A stretch of 64,000 nucleotides of DNA. It comes from Bernardetia sp. Its GTDB lineage: Bacteria; Bacteroidota; Bacteroidia; Cytophagales; Bernardetiaceae. The stretch is from contig JAHDBD010000019.1 of assembly GCA_020630575.1 (NCBI GenBank), positions 26,729-90,728 on the forward strand. The letters run 5' to 3'. Every line of letters starts with the position of its first letter. Position 1 is the stretch's first letter. A program made the position numbers and the translations under genes. The notes under the pieces are model-generated. The model made no database searches and had not been told where the DNA came from. It saw only the letters and a list, made by a program, of their open reading frames with translations. Shown here in pieces: positions 24,899 to 34,152 of this stretch.

Positions 24899-27418
24899 AT
24901 GATTCTTTCAAAGTACACAGATTCTTTATTACCATTTTCTGCTTCTGATTTAGAGAGTTTGCAAACAGAAATCAAGAATAAAAATATTGAATCTTGGCAT
25001 ACTCTTATGGGAAATATTACCCAAAATGCTAAAGATGTAACCTACAGAAAAGCCGTAAAAGATGCTTTTCAACTGATGTTTAGAGAAAGTAGAGAAGATG
25101 AAGCCATGTTTGTTTTGGATAAAGAAGAATATGAAATTATTTTTCCAAAAATTACAGCAGCTTTAACTTCATTTTTTGACGATGATATTGAATTTCGTGC
25201 TATTGCAGCTCATTTTTATAGAGATGCCCGTTTCGGATTAAGTGATTTTGAAAAAGTAATGAACTACGCAACAGAAGCAGCCGAAAAAGGAAATGATTTG
25301 GGAATGAGTATTTTGGCGTATCAATATTATTTTGGTTCTCAATCAAAAGGAGTCGAACAAGATAAAGAAAAAGGTTTTGATTATGCCGATAAAGCAATGC
25401 TCAAAAATCCTATAAATGGAGCTTTTACAAAAGCATTTTTATTGTTTTATGATGGAAATTCTGAGGTAGCTGAAAGCATAGTAAATGAAATTCAAGATTT
25501 TGAAAGTAATTATCTAGCTTCTTCTATCTATACACTAAAAGCTGAGTTAGCTTTAGAAAAAAATCAAACAAAAGAAGCTATCGAATTTCTAGAAAAAGCC
25601 GTTCAATTAAATCAATCTTCTCATCCTTATTATTTATTGGGTAGACTTTATTTGTATGGTAATGAAGATATGCAGCCAGATTTTGAGAAAAGTATTTCGC
25701 TTTTAGAAAAATCATTTAAAAAAGGAGCTTCGTATGCAGGTCTAACTTTGGGAACTTTTCTAATTTATAATGATGAATTTAGAGACATAGACAAAGGACA
25801 AGCAATTTTAGAAAAGACATCTTCTTTTAACAATTCTAGCGCATCTTATGAGTTGGCTAAACTGTATTTATTCAATGAAAAATTTAATACAGAATCTAAT
25901 AGAGAATACAAGCAAAAAGGAATTTCTATTTTAGAAAACATCAAAGAAAATCATCCTCCTGCGTATGTAGAACTAGCTTATCAGTTGATGATAGGAGAAA
26001 ATGTAGCAAAAGATGCTCAAAAGGCACTAAACTATTTAGAACAAGGCGTAGAAAAAGGATATGGATATGCAGCATTTTATTTAGGTAGAGAATATCAAAA
26101 CGGTATTTTTAGTGACGACAATTCTCCTAATTATCAAAAGGCTTTGTATTGGTATGAAAGAGGTGCAGAGTTAGATTCTGTGGAAGCAATTGAAATAGCT
26201 GGCAAATATTATCGTTTAGGAGTGGGAGTAGAACCAAATCCTGAAAAAACACTTGCTTATATCAATAAGGGAATAGAAAATTTTAATTCTGATTTTTCAA
26301 AAATAGAATTGGCTATCTGTTACGAAACAGGTTTTGGAGTAGAACGAAATTATCAAAAAGCATTTGAAGCCTATCAAAGTGTAGCTGAAAATAATAATCC
26401 GTATGCACATTACAGAATGGGACTTTATTATAGAGATGGCATTTTGTCAGAGAATGAAGAATCTGATTTTGAGAAAGCATTACATCACTTTACAATTGCT
26501 GCAAACCTTAATTATCCAGTTGCTCATTACGAACTTTCAAAGGCTACTTTGTATGGAAATGGAGTAGAAATAAATACACAAAAAGGTATTGAAATGTTGC
26601 ATCAAGATTTAGAAAATGAAATTTTTGATGCTGCTGTCGATATTGCCCTTTATTATGAAGCTAACACCGATGAACGAAATCCTGAAAAGGCTTTTGAATA
26701 TATGAAAAAGGCTGTAGAAGATGGAAATATTCCTTATGCAATGTATAAATTAGGACTTTATTATTATAGTGGTTTTGGAGTAGAAGAAAATAATGAAGAA
26801 GCAAAAAAACACTATCAGTTGGCTGTTAATAATAATTATCAATATGCTAATATTCCGTTGGGAAATATGGAATTTTGGCAGGAGACAGAAGGTAGTAAAG
26901 AAGAAAATGGATTTAAATATTATGTAAAAGCTGCTGAATTTGGCTATTACAATTATGGGTTGGGAATGTGTTACAAATATGGAATTGGCACAGAAAGAAA
27001 TCTTGATAAAGCCTACCAAGCTCTCAAACAAGGACACGAACAAGGCGATATTTTAGCAAAATATCATTTAGGAATGTGTTATTTAGAAGGAGATGGAACA
27101 TCAAAGAATGAAACTCAATCCTTTGAACTTTTCGAAAGTATTGCAGAATATAATAATGCTGCAAAATACCAACTAGCAAAAGCCTACATAGATGGAAAAG
27201 GAACAGATAAAAATGTAGAAACGGGAGCAAAATATCTTCAAGAAGTTGCCCAAGAAGATTATGCACCTGCCCAATACGATTTAGGAAATCTGTATTTAGT
27301 TGGAAATGGTGTAGAAGAAAATACCGAATTAGCTGTTGAATGGTTTACAAAAGCAGCCGAAAATGGACACAAAGGAGCTGCACGTGTTATTAATCCTGCT
27401 AGAAACAAAAGAAAATAA
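24899..27418 (+). CDS. Sel1-like repeat protein
   Basis: 839 residues built almost wholly of Sel1/TPR-like helical pairs with the AxxxLGxxYxxGxGVxxNxxKAxxYxxKAAExG pattern (for example AMYKLGLYYYSGFGVEEN and AKYHLGMCYLEGDGTSKN), at least 15 repeats. No signal peptide, so it is cytoplasmic. Such solenoids act as scaffolds for protein partners. It is the first gene of a three-gene operon: the Hsp90-like gene starts 15 bases later. In eukaryotes TPR proteins are Hsp90 co-chaperones, so a similar pairing is plausible here, but that is inference. Confidence 0.85.
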   Translation: MILSKYTDSLLPFSASDLESLQTEIKNKNIESWHTLMGNITQNAKDVTYRKAVKDAFQLMFRESREDEAMFVLDKEEYEIIFPKITAALTSFFDDDIEFRAIAAHFYRDARFGLSDFEKVMNYATEAAEKGNDLGMSILAYQYYFGSQSKGVEQDKEKGFDYADKAMLKNPINGAFTKAFLLFYDGNSEVAESIVNEIQDFESNYLASSIYTLKAELALEKNQTKEAIEFLEKAVQLNQSSHPYYLLGRLYLYGNEDMQPDFEKSISLLEKSFKKGASYAGLTLGTFLIYNDEFRDIDKGQAILEKTSSFNNSSASYELAKLYLFNEKFNTESNREYKQKGISILENIKENHPPAYVELAYQLMIGENVAKDAQKALNYLEQGVEKGYGYAAFYLGREYQNGIFSDDNSPNYQKALYWYERGAELDSVEAIEIAGKYYRLGVGVEPNPEKTLAYINKGIENFNSDFSKIELAICYETGFGVERNYQKAFEAYQSVAENNNPYAHYRMGLYYRDGILSENEESDFEKALHHFTIAANLNYPVAHYELSKATLYGNGVEINTQKGIEMLHQDLENEIFDAAVDIALYYEANTDERNPEKAFEYMKKAVEDGNIPYAMYKLGLYYYSGFGVEENNEEAKKHYQLAVNNNYQYANIPLGNMEFWQETEGSKEENGFKYYVKAAEFGYYNYGLGMCYKYGIGTERNLDKAYQALKQGHEQGDILAKYHLGMCYLEGDGTSKNETQSFELFESIAEYNNAAKYQLAKAYIDGKGTDKNVETGAKYLQEVAQEDYAPAQYDLGNLYLVGNGVEENTELAVEWFTKAAENGHKGAARVINPARNKRK

Positions 27419-27432
27419 TCTAATTTTATTAT

Positions 27433-29211
27433 ATGGAAAATTTAAAATTCAAAGTAGATTTAAGAGGAATTATTGACCTTTTATCTGAACATATTTATAC
27501 TACGCCAAATGTTTTTTTGCGTGAGTTATTACAAAACTCTGTTGATGCTATTGAAGCAAAAAAAGTATATGATGCAAAGGCAGAAGGCAAAATAACAGTT
27601 CGTTTGCTCAATCAAAACCCAGCAAAACTGATTGTAGAAGACAATGGAATCGGACTAACAGAAGATGAAATTCATAATTTTTTGGCAATCATCGGAGAGA
27701 GTTCCAAAAGGCATTCTCATGTCAAAGAAAATTTTATTGGAAAGTTTGGGGTAGGTTTGCTTTCTGCGTTTGTGGTCAGTAATGAAGTTATTGTTCAGAC
27801 AAAATCAGAAGCTGATGAAAATGCCTATCAATGGACTGCTAAAGCTGATGGAACTTACAAAATAGATATTTTATCAGAATCAAGACCAACAGGAACAGCT
27901 GTTATTTTGGAAGCAAAGCCAGAAATGCGCTATTATTTTCTAAAAAATACGCTCTTAGAATTGTTGAAACATTATGGAGAAGCATTGCCTTATCCAATTC
28001 ATTTTTATACAACGAATGAAAAAAATGGTGAGCAGCAACATACTATTGTCAATCCTCAAACGCCTATTTGGTTGCAAGATGGAGCTACGCAAGAGCAATT
28101 ATTAGAATATGGAAAAACGGAATTTAATCAAGATTTTTTAGCTGCTTTTCCTATCAAAATTGATGAGTTAGGACTTCAAGGAAGTGCTTTTATTAGCTCT
28201 CAGAAGTTGCATCTCAATTCTAAAACAGAAAGTAAAGTTTTTGTAAAAAGAATGTTACTTTCTGAAAAAATTGAAGATTTATTGCCAAAATGGGGATTCT
28301 TTATCAAAGTCATTGTAAATATCAATGAGCTAACACCAACAGCTTCAAGAGAAGATTTTGTTCATGATACGACCTTCAAGATTTGTAAAGATTTATTGAA
28401 TGATTCTTTAAAAAATTATTTTAAAGAACTCTCTCAAAATAATCCGAATGAGTTTGTCAAAATTCTTGAACCTCATTACCAATCTATCAAAATGTTGGCA
28501 AATGAAGATGAAACATTATTAGATTTATTTATCAATTATTTGATTTTTGAAACCAATAAAGGCAGAAAGAATTTTGAATGGATAAAGAAAAATATCAAGG
28601 CGATTACTTATACCACTTCACTAGAAGATTTTAAGCAAATTCGTCGTTTGGCTAACTCTAAAGATATTTTTGTGATTAATGCAGCTTATAGTTTTGAAGA
28701 AAACTTAATGAAAAGCATCATTAAAAAGTATCCAAAATTAGACATCAAAACCATTTCGCCATCTGATGTATTGAATGATTTTGAAGAATTATCTGAAGAA
28801 GAAATTACAGAGCATCAAGTATTTTTAAATAGAGCTACTGAGATTATGCAACCTTATTTTTGTGAGGTAGCATTGAAGAAGTTTTTCCCTGCTGATTTGC
28901 CTGTTTTGTTTGTTTCTGATGAAGAAAGTATGGCAAATTATCAAACTCAAAAGTTAGCAAAAGATAGTAAAAATCCCTTTGCTTCTATTTTGGATATGTC
29001 GGAGAAAAAGGCAAAACCTACACTTTGTTTGAATCTCAATAATACAATGGTAGCTACTTTATTGCAAGCTCACGACAAAGAACTCTTTGCGCCACTTCTC
29101 AAAACACTCTATATACAATCTTTATTTTTGGGTCAGTTTCCTATCAATAAACACGAAATGGAAGTATTGAATCTGTCTCTCTTAACGATTACTAAAAACA
29201 CTTTAAAATAA
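27433..29211 (+). CDS. Diverged Hsp90-family (GHKL) ATPase
   Basis: 592 residues. The N-terminal Bergerat fold has ELLQNSVDAIEA, DNGIGL, GKFGVGLLSAFVV and GTAVIL. A middle domain (about 230-400) with SREDF and a C-terminal part follow. It is distinct from canonical htpG of this window (55148), with shorter charged regions and little similarity outside the ATPase. A second Hsp90 in a Sel1-repeat operon suggests a chaperone dedicated to particular clients. There is no MEEVD-like tail. Related Hsp90 paralogues occur in some bacteria in poorly understood or conflict-related loci. Confidence 0.85.
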   Translation: MENLKFKVDLRGIIDLLSEHIYTTPNVFLRELLQNSVDAIEAKKVYDAKAEGKITVRLLNQNPAKLIVEDNGIGLTEDEIHNFLAIIGESSKRHSHVKENFIGKFGVGLLSAFVVSNEVIVQTKSEADENAYQWTAKADGTYKIDILSESRPTGTAVILEAKPEMRYYFLKNTLLELLKHYGEALPYPIHFYTTNEKNGEQQHTIVNPQTPIWLQDGATQEQLLEYGKTEFNQDFLAAFPIKIDELGLQGSAFISSQKLHLNSKTESKVFVKRMLLSEKIEDLLPKWGFFIKVIVNINELTPTASREDFVHDTTFKICKDLLNDSLKNYFKELSQNNPNEFVKILEPHYQSIKMLANEDETLLDLFINYLIFETNKGRKNFEWIKKNIKAITYTTSLEDFKQIRRLANSKDIFVINAAYSFEENLMKSIIKKYPKLDIKTISPSDVLNDFEELSEEEITEHQVFLNRATEIMQPYFCEVALKKFFPADLPVLFVSDEESMANYQTQKLAKDSKNPFASILDMSEKKAKPTLCLNLNNTMVATLLQAHDKELFAPLLKTLYIQSLFLGQFPINKHEMEVLNLSLLTITKNTLK

Positions 29212-29215
29212 AATT

Positions 29216-30289
29216 ATGTACGGATTAGAAATTCAGAAACTACTCATCAAAAAAGAAGAACTTACACTTCCACAAGATAAAGTAAAATTATTACAACAAG
29301 CCATTACTATTTCAGATAGCAATCACGACACCGAATGGTCAATACATTTGCGACTAGAAATGATGCAAGAAGAGTTAGATTATTTGCCTAGTAAAATGGT
29401 TTCCTATGAAGCAATAAGTTGGATTATTGGAGCGTATGAAGAAGACCCAGCTATTGTTGATGAGTCTAGCTTTTTGTGGCAATACAAATGGATGATTAAT
29501 TATGTTATTAAAAATCCGAGTATTTCTAAAGCACAAAAAGATAAAATTATAGAAGATTATTCGATGAGAATGGAAAGAAATAATTATTCTTTACGTCCTG
29601 TATATGAAGATTATTATCGTTTTTATACTTATTTTGAGTTGGAGGAAAAAGCAAAGAAATATAAAGCAATAAGAGATTCAACGCCTTCTGATGATATGAG
29701 TGATTGCAAAGCCTGCGAACTCAATTCAGATTTTGATTACAATCTTACTTTTGGGTCGATAGATAAAGCGAAAGCAGATGGAAATGATATTCTGACTGAA
29801 AAAGAAACTTGCGCTCGTGTTCCAATTGTCAGTTATGGCAATTTGGTTCAAAAACTGACTAAAGAAAACCGTTTGGAGGAAGCCAAACAGTATGTAGAAA
29901 AAGGAATGCACCAACTTTTCAAAGAAAACGAATACATTCCACGTAATTTTGAATACTTGATACTTTTCGCTTATTATTATAGCAAAGTTGATAATGATAA
30001 GGCGTGGAGATTACTAGAAAAGTTTTATCCTAGTCAGGCAACCAATGAATTTTCAAGCTATAACATTTTCTTGAATATGTTAGGGATTTTGAAAAATACG
30101 GATAAAGAAACTATTACTATCAAACTTCCCGAATGGCTGTCTTTTTATAATTCGCATAATGTCTATTCAAAAGAAGATTTGTATAATTATTACTACAATG
30201 AAGCAAAAGCACTTTTAGAAAAGTTTGCCAGTGTAGAAAATGATGAAAAAATACTTTTACATTTAGATAATAATCTAAAAGAATTTTAG
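29216..30289 (+). CDS. Helical TPR-like protein of the Hsp90-like operon
   Basis: 357 residues, starting 5 bases after the Hsp90-like stop, so translationally linked. It is all-helical with paired amphipathic helices (DKVKLLQQAITISDSN, LEEAKQYVEKGMHQLF), consistent with degenerate TPRs. A CKACEL motif sits near residue 165. No catalytic motif, signal peptide or known family is seen. Position suggests a partner or client adaptor of the Hsp90-like ATPase. Confidence 0.7.
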   Translation: MYGLEIQKLLIKKEELTLPQDKVKLLQQAITISDSNHDTEWSIHLRLEMMQEELDYLPSKMVSYEAISWIIGAYEEDPAIVDESSFLWQYKWMINYVIKNPSISKAQKDKIIEDYSMRMERNNYSLRPVYEDYYRFYTYFELEEKAKKYKAIRDSTPSDDMSDCKACELNSDFDYNLTFGSIDKAKADGNDILTEKETCARVPIVSYGNLVQKLTKENRLEEAKQYVEKGMHQLFKENEYIPRNFEYLILFAYYYSKVDNDKAWRLLEKFYPSQATNEFSSYNIFLNMLGILKNTDKETITIKLPEWLSFYNSHNVYSKEDLYNYYYNEAKALLEKFASVENDEKILLHLDNNLKEF

Positions 30290-30300
30290 AAAAATATAAA

Positions 30301-30339
30301 GAAAAAAAATTCGGTAAGCATAAAATGCCTACCGAATTT
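30301..30339. terminator. Bidirectional terminator between convergent operons
   Basis: AAATTCGGTA (30307-30316) pairs with TACCGAATTT (30330-30339), with an inner GCAT-AAA-ATGC stem. The T tract is on the minus strand, so it mainly serves the leftward DUF4097 operon. Confidence 0.8.
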
Positions 30340-30395
30340 GAATCTCAATGAAGAGAAAATAAAACTATTTCAGTTTATTTTTTTCTTACTTCAAA

Positions 30396-31508
30396 CTAAC
30401 GCTCTTCTAAACGAATGCTTCCGTGTTGGTTAGTTACACGAACTTTTCCACTTCCACCTCCGTTTGTTTTTCCTTCTAATATTTTATCGTGTGTGTCTTC
30501 TTCATGTCTTTGAATAGTAGTATTTCGCATTGAGTTTCGGATACTTCCATGTTCTGTTCTAGCTTCAAATTGGAATTTAGCATCCGAATCAAAACGTAAT
30601 TCTATTGAACCGTGAGCATTTTCTACTTCTATTTTATCAAATCCTTTTGCTATTTGCTCTAACTCACAATTTCCATGTTTGAGTTGTAGAACAGCAGATT
30701 TCAATACTTTTCTGATTTCTATTCCTCCAAAACTGTTTTCTCCTGTAATTTTTGAAACTGTTCCTATTCTCATATTTCCGTGTTTTGCCTCTATTTCCAA
30801 ACTATTGGCTTCATCGATTCTGACATTGGAATGCTTACTTTCAATCTTCAAATCTGTGTTGCTTTTATCAATGTTGAGACTTCCATGAGCCACTTCTACA
30901 TCTGCTGAACCTACTTCATTGATTGATAGGTTTCCAAAACTAACACTGATTACATGACGCATTCCTGAAAGATTATGAGCATTAAAATTTCCATGTTTTA
31001 AATCAAGATTTAATTTGCCATTCAGATCACCAATTGTTACTGAGCCAAATTTGTTTTCTACATCTATATTCAAATTTTTAGGAATTTTGACTTCATAGTT
31101 TATCTCAAAACCTTCTCTATTTGAAGAACTATATCCTCCTCTTGACTCTTCAATTTGAGTTTCAAAATTAATACTCTCAGAGTCATTATCTTGCTCAATA
31201 CTAATTCTATCCAAAATCTTTTGTGCTTCTTTATCACTTCTTGCCCAAGCTAAAATGGTAACTTGAACAGAAACTTCACTTTTGTCATGATTAGTAAAGT
31301 TCACATTTCCATACTTATTAGAAATACTAAGCAAATCTTTTGGATTGACTTTAAAGGTTGCTTTTACAACTTTTTGCTTTTCTTCTTTTGGACTTTGGGT
31401 AGGAATTTTGCCTTCTGCTTTTGCATTTGAAACAGAAATTAAAATTCCTGAAAAAATCAGTAAAATAGAAAAGACAATGGCTAAAGAATTATTATATAGA
31501 TTTTTCAT
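30396..31508 (-). CDS. DUF4097-type beta-helix exported protein
   Basis: 370 residues from ATG 31508. A signal peptide (about 1-30, ending NAKA) precedes a region of regularly repeating short strands with the 'KHGN / HGSI / FGSV' pattern (IEAKHGNMRIG, VENAHGSIELR, VTNQHGSIRL) characteristic of DUF4097/putative auto-transporter adhesin head domains. It folds as a repetitive beta solenoid in the envelope. It is the last gene of a sigma factor / putative anti-sigma operon and may be the sensed or regulated envelope component. Its start overlaps the upstream gene by 17 bases. Confidence 0.8.
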   Translation of the reverse strand: MKNLYNNSLAIVFSILLIFSGILISVSNAKAEGKIPTQSPKEEKQKVVKATFKVNPKDLLSISNKYGNVNFTNHDKSEVSVQVTILAWARSDKEAQKILDRISIEQDNDSESINFETQIEESRGGYSSSNREGFEINYEVKIPKNLNIDVENKFGSVTIGDLNGKLNLDLKHGNFNAHNLSGMRHVISVSFGNLSINEVGSADVEVAHGSLNIDKSNTDLKIESKHSNVRIDEANSLEIEAKHGNMRIGTVSKITGENSFGGIEIRKVLKSAVLQLKHGNCELEQIAKGFDKIEVENAHGSIELRFDSDAKFQFEARTEHGSIRNSMRNTTIQRHEEDTHDKILEGKTNGGGSGKVRVTNQHGSIRLEER

Positions 31509-32481
31509 TTGTTTTATTATTTTTATTGGTTTCTGAATCAGATGAGTTTGAATTTTCCAAGATTTGTATGCTTTCATCTAAAATCTGCTTGCGTAGTTTT
31601 AGGTTATTAAGCATTTCATCAACAAGTTTTTTTGAATTTTGCTCTTCCAAAAGGTCACTTTTCATTACTTTATAGGCTTCATCCAATTCATCTAAAGTTT
31701 GGATAGTTTCAGGAGTCACCCAGTTTTCAGTATCTTTTTTCTTGAGTTCTTTCTTTTCCTTTGCAATAATAGAAGTATAATAATTTTCAGCTTCTAAGAG
31801 TTCAGCAGGTAAAGAAACGCTTTGAGCATAATTTTGTCCATTATTCCCTTCAAAATCTTCATCAAAGTTTCCTTCAAAACCTCTCATTCCATTTTCTTCA
31901 TACATAGAAATCAAATGTTCATTTTCTTCTGTCAGCATACTTATAGTATCCATATTATACATAAAAGTTGTAACCAAAAGAGCTGTTAGAGAAGCAGCAA
32001 CTGTCCAAAATTTCCGAAGAGAAACTGTTTTTGTTGCTGGAGTATTTTCTTGATTTCTTGTTTCTAAAGCAGATGAAGCATGAGAAGAATATTGAGAAGC
32101 AACTGGCGAAGGTTTGACCCAATTATTTATGTCTCTCTTTATCTCTGTCTGCCCTATTTTGACACTTTTAGTTGTCTCAGAAGCAACTGGCGAAGGTTTG
32201 ACCCAGTTTTTGGTTTTGTCTTCTTCTGATTCTTCTGTATTAATTTGCATCAGTTTTTTAGCTTTTTCTTCTATGATATTTCTAGGCTCTAAACGACTTG
32301 CTTGTTCGTTTTTGAGTTTGGCTTGAATAGCTAAAAAGTTTTTTTCCATAGAGAAAGAAGCATCAAACTGTTCGTCGATTGATTTTTGTTCTTCTTTCTG
32401 AAGTTTGCTACGATGAGTAAGTAAGAATTTTTCAAGCTCATCAAGCTGTCTTTCTTCTGTATTTTTTTTATTAGTTGCCAT
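31492..32481 (-). CDS. Putative anti-sigma factor, single-pass membrane protein
   Basis: 329 residues from ATG 32481; an in-frame start at 32529 would lie within a repeat element. The N-terminal cytoplasmic part (1-150) is charged and holds two copies of NWVKPSPVAS. One transmembrane helix follows (about 165-185; FWTVAASLTALLVTTFMYN), then an outer part rich in Glu/Lys/Asn with coiled-coil character. No zinc anti-sigma (ZAS) motif is seen. The anti-sigma role is inferred from its place between an ECF sigma gene and an envelope protein. Confidence 0.6.
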   Translation of the reverse strand: MATNKKNTEERQLDELEKFLLTHRSKLQKEEQKSIDEQFDASFSMEKNFLAIQAKLKNEQASRLEPRNIIEEKAKKLMQINTEESEEDKTKNWVKPSPVASETTKSVKIGQTEIKRDINNWVKPSPVASQYSSHASSALETRNQENTPATKTVSLRKFWTVAASLTALLVTTFMYNMDTISMLTEENEHLISMYEENGMRGFEGNFDEDFEGNNGQNYAQSVSLPAELLEAENYYTSIIAKEKKELKKKDTENWVTPETIQTLDELDEAYKVMKSDLLEEQNSKKLVDEMLNNLKLRKQILDESIQILENSNSSDSETNKNNKTNEKSI

Positions 32482-32508
32482 TTTTACATGCTGTTTTAGT
32501 ATTGTTTC

Positions 32509-32586
32509 TGTCGTTGGTGGGGACACCAAGCAACGGCAAGTATTTTTATAAAATTTAAGTCCTTGTCTGTGTTCCCACTGACAACT
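32509..32586. repeat. GTTG-hairpin repeats, inverted pair
   Basis: Copy 4 at 32509-32539 (TTGGTG-GGGA-CACCAA, then AACGGCAA) and an opposite-facing relative at 32563-32586 (TTGTC...GACAA, GTGGGAACAC on the minus strand) form a REPIN-like pair. It fills the spacer between the sigma factor stop and the next start. Confidence 0.6.
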
Positions 32587-32588
32587 TT

Positions 32589-33191
32589 TTATAACATTGT
32601 TCGTAATCTCTTTTTTGCTCTACTATATTGTGATTTTGAAGTAGAACTAGAAATTCCTAATATTTCTCCAATTTCTTCATGGTCATACCCTTCAAAAAGA
32701 TATAAACTCAAGACGATTCTATAACCGTCGGATAGCCTATTGATAGCTTCTTTTACTCGGCTAACTTCTGAATTATGTTTGGTAACTTTTTCAGAAACTC
32801 CTGTTTGAATATTCATTTCTGCAAAGTCATTTTCAGAATTTTCATCTTCTTCAATGGCTGGTTCAACCAGCATTTCATCTAAAGAAACCAAATCAATCTT
32901 CTTTTTTTGAAGAAAATTAATTGAAGTATTTATGACAATGCGCTTGAGCCAAGCTCCAAAAGCTGCATCACCACGATATTCTTCAATACGCATAAATGCT
33001 CTCACAAAAGCATCTTGCAATACTTCTTCTGCTTCGTGTCCTTTGCCCACAATCCTGACACAGACATGATACATTGCTCGTACATATTTTTCGTAGAGTT
33101 GGTATTGCGCCTTCTGACTTCCTAATCGAACTTTCTCAATAAGTTCGGCATTAGGTTCTTCGTAATTAGTATCAACAGTTGGGTTAGACAT
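32589..33191 (-). CDS. ECF-type RNA polymerase sigma factor
   Basis: 200 residues. Region 2 (about 25-95) has YEKYVRAMYHVCVRIVG, EAEEVLQDAFVRAF and FGAWLKRIVINTSINFLQKK. A linker of about 40 acidic residues is longer than usual. Region 4 (about 145-200) has LSDGYRIVLSLYLFEGYDHEEIGEILGISSSTSKSQYSRAKKRLR. Together with the two genes after it, it forms a sigma / putative anti-sigma / envelope protein operon. A perfect inverted repeat lies 22 bases upstream of its start codon. Confidence 0.93.
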   Translation of the reverse strand: MSNPTVDTNYEEPNAELIEKVRLGSQKAQYQLYEKYVRAMYHVCVRIVGKGHEAEEVLQDAFVRAFMRIEEYRGDAAFGAWLKRIVINTSINFLQKKKIDLVSLDEMLVEPAIEEDENSENDFAEMNIQTGVSEKVTKHNSEVSRVKEAINRLSDGYRIVLSLYLFEGYDHEEIGEILGISSSTSKSQYSRAKKRLRTML

Positions 33192-33212
33192 TTAAGTAAT
33201 TGCGATTATTCT

Positions 33213-33240
33213 AATAGTATTTTTATTCAAAAATACTATT
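33213..33240. promoter_or_regulatory. Perfect inverted repeat upstream of sigma factor
   Basis: AATAGTATTTTT (33213-33224) and AAAAATACTATT (33229-33240) with a four-base loop. Its position close before the sigma gene start suggests an operator or a leader hairpin; no T tract follows in a way that would terminate sixA. Confidence 0.5.
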
Positions 33241-33422
33241 TTTCGTTAGTTGTTGTTGTAGAGATATTCAAATCGTTTTTGTTATCTCTTATGCTATGAA
33301 AGACAAGACAAAAAAATAAAGGTTGCAATAATCTGAAAAAAAAGAGAAATAAATCAAAAAATAAATACGTTGATAATAGTCAGGTAATCCTACCAGTAGC
33401 AATCGTTGCTACAAAAAACTCT

Positions 33423-33430
33423 TATCTTTG
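33423..33430 (+). promoter_or_regulatory. Candidate -7 element TATCTTTG before sixA
   Basis: Fits TAnnTTTG, 63 bases before the start codon. No good TTTG -33 box lies at the expected distance. Confidence 0.4.
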
Positions 33431-33493
33431 TAAAAAATTTATTGAATTCAGTTTTTCAAAAAATAAAAGCAATAATAATAGAATCAGAAGTTA

Positions 33494-33997
33494 ATGAAGA
33501 CACTTATACTTATAAGACACGCTAAATCTTCGTGGAAAGATGAAACTTTGCCAGACCGTGAACGACCATTAAATACAAGAGGAAAACATGATGCTCCTTT
33601 GATGGGACAAATTTTATTTGAAAAAAATATTATTCCAGATTTAGTTTTGTCTAGTTCTGCCAAACGAGCAAAGAAAACAGCCCAAAAGATTTTTTTTGAT
33701 GTCTATGGATTTATGGAAAGTCAAGTTCATTTGACAGACGACCTTTATTTTACAGGCGTTCCTTTCCACATGAGAATTATAAATACACTTTTAGATACAA
33801 AAAATACAGTGGCTTTAGTCGGACATAATCCTGATTTTAGTGGTTTGGTAGATTTTTTGGCAGAAGAACCTGTACAAGAAATGCCTACAAGTGGAGTATA
33901 TTGTTTGGATTTTGATGTAAATTCGTGGAGTGAAGTAACAAGACATTCTGGAAGAGTTCGTTTTTTTGAATATCCTAAAAAGTATAAAGTGAGCTAG
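33494..33997 (+). CDS. sixA: SixA-type histidine phosphatase
   Basis: 167 residues. It opens MKTLILIRHAKSSW, the RHG motif of the histidine phosphatase superfamily. DLVLSSSAKRAKKTAQ contains the second Arg, and VALVGHNPDF holds the second catalytic His. The length and sequence pattern fit the SixA group, which removes phosphate from phosphohistidine proteins. It is monocistronic, followed by a GTTG-hairpin repeat. Confidence 0.9.
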   Translation: MKTLILIRHAKSSWKDETLPDRERPLNTRGKHDAPLMGQILFEKNIIPDLVLSSSAKRAKKTAQKIFFDVYGFMESQVHLTDDLYFTGVPFHMRIINTLLDTKNTVALVGHNPDFSGLVDFLAEEPVQEMPTSGVYCLDFDVNSWSEVTRHSGRVRFFEYPKKYKVS

Positions 33998-34004
33998 GTT
34001 TGTA

Positions 34005-34032
34005 GGTCTTTGGTGAGACACCAAAAACGGCA
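34005..34032 (+). repeat. GTTG-hairpin repeat, copy 5
   Basis: TTTGGTG-AGA-CACCAAA (34009-34025) followed by AACGGCA, directly after the sixA stop. Confidence 0.65.
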
Positions 34033-34152
34033 TAGTATGGCAAAAAATTACAAATATAATTTCTATGTCAGTAAGTTTAGTATTTAAAATTTACATTCTC
34101 ATTCTCCGTGTTCTCTGTGAACTCTGTGTTTAAAATCGCATTCCAAAAATCA

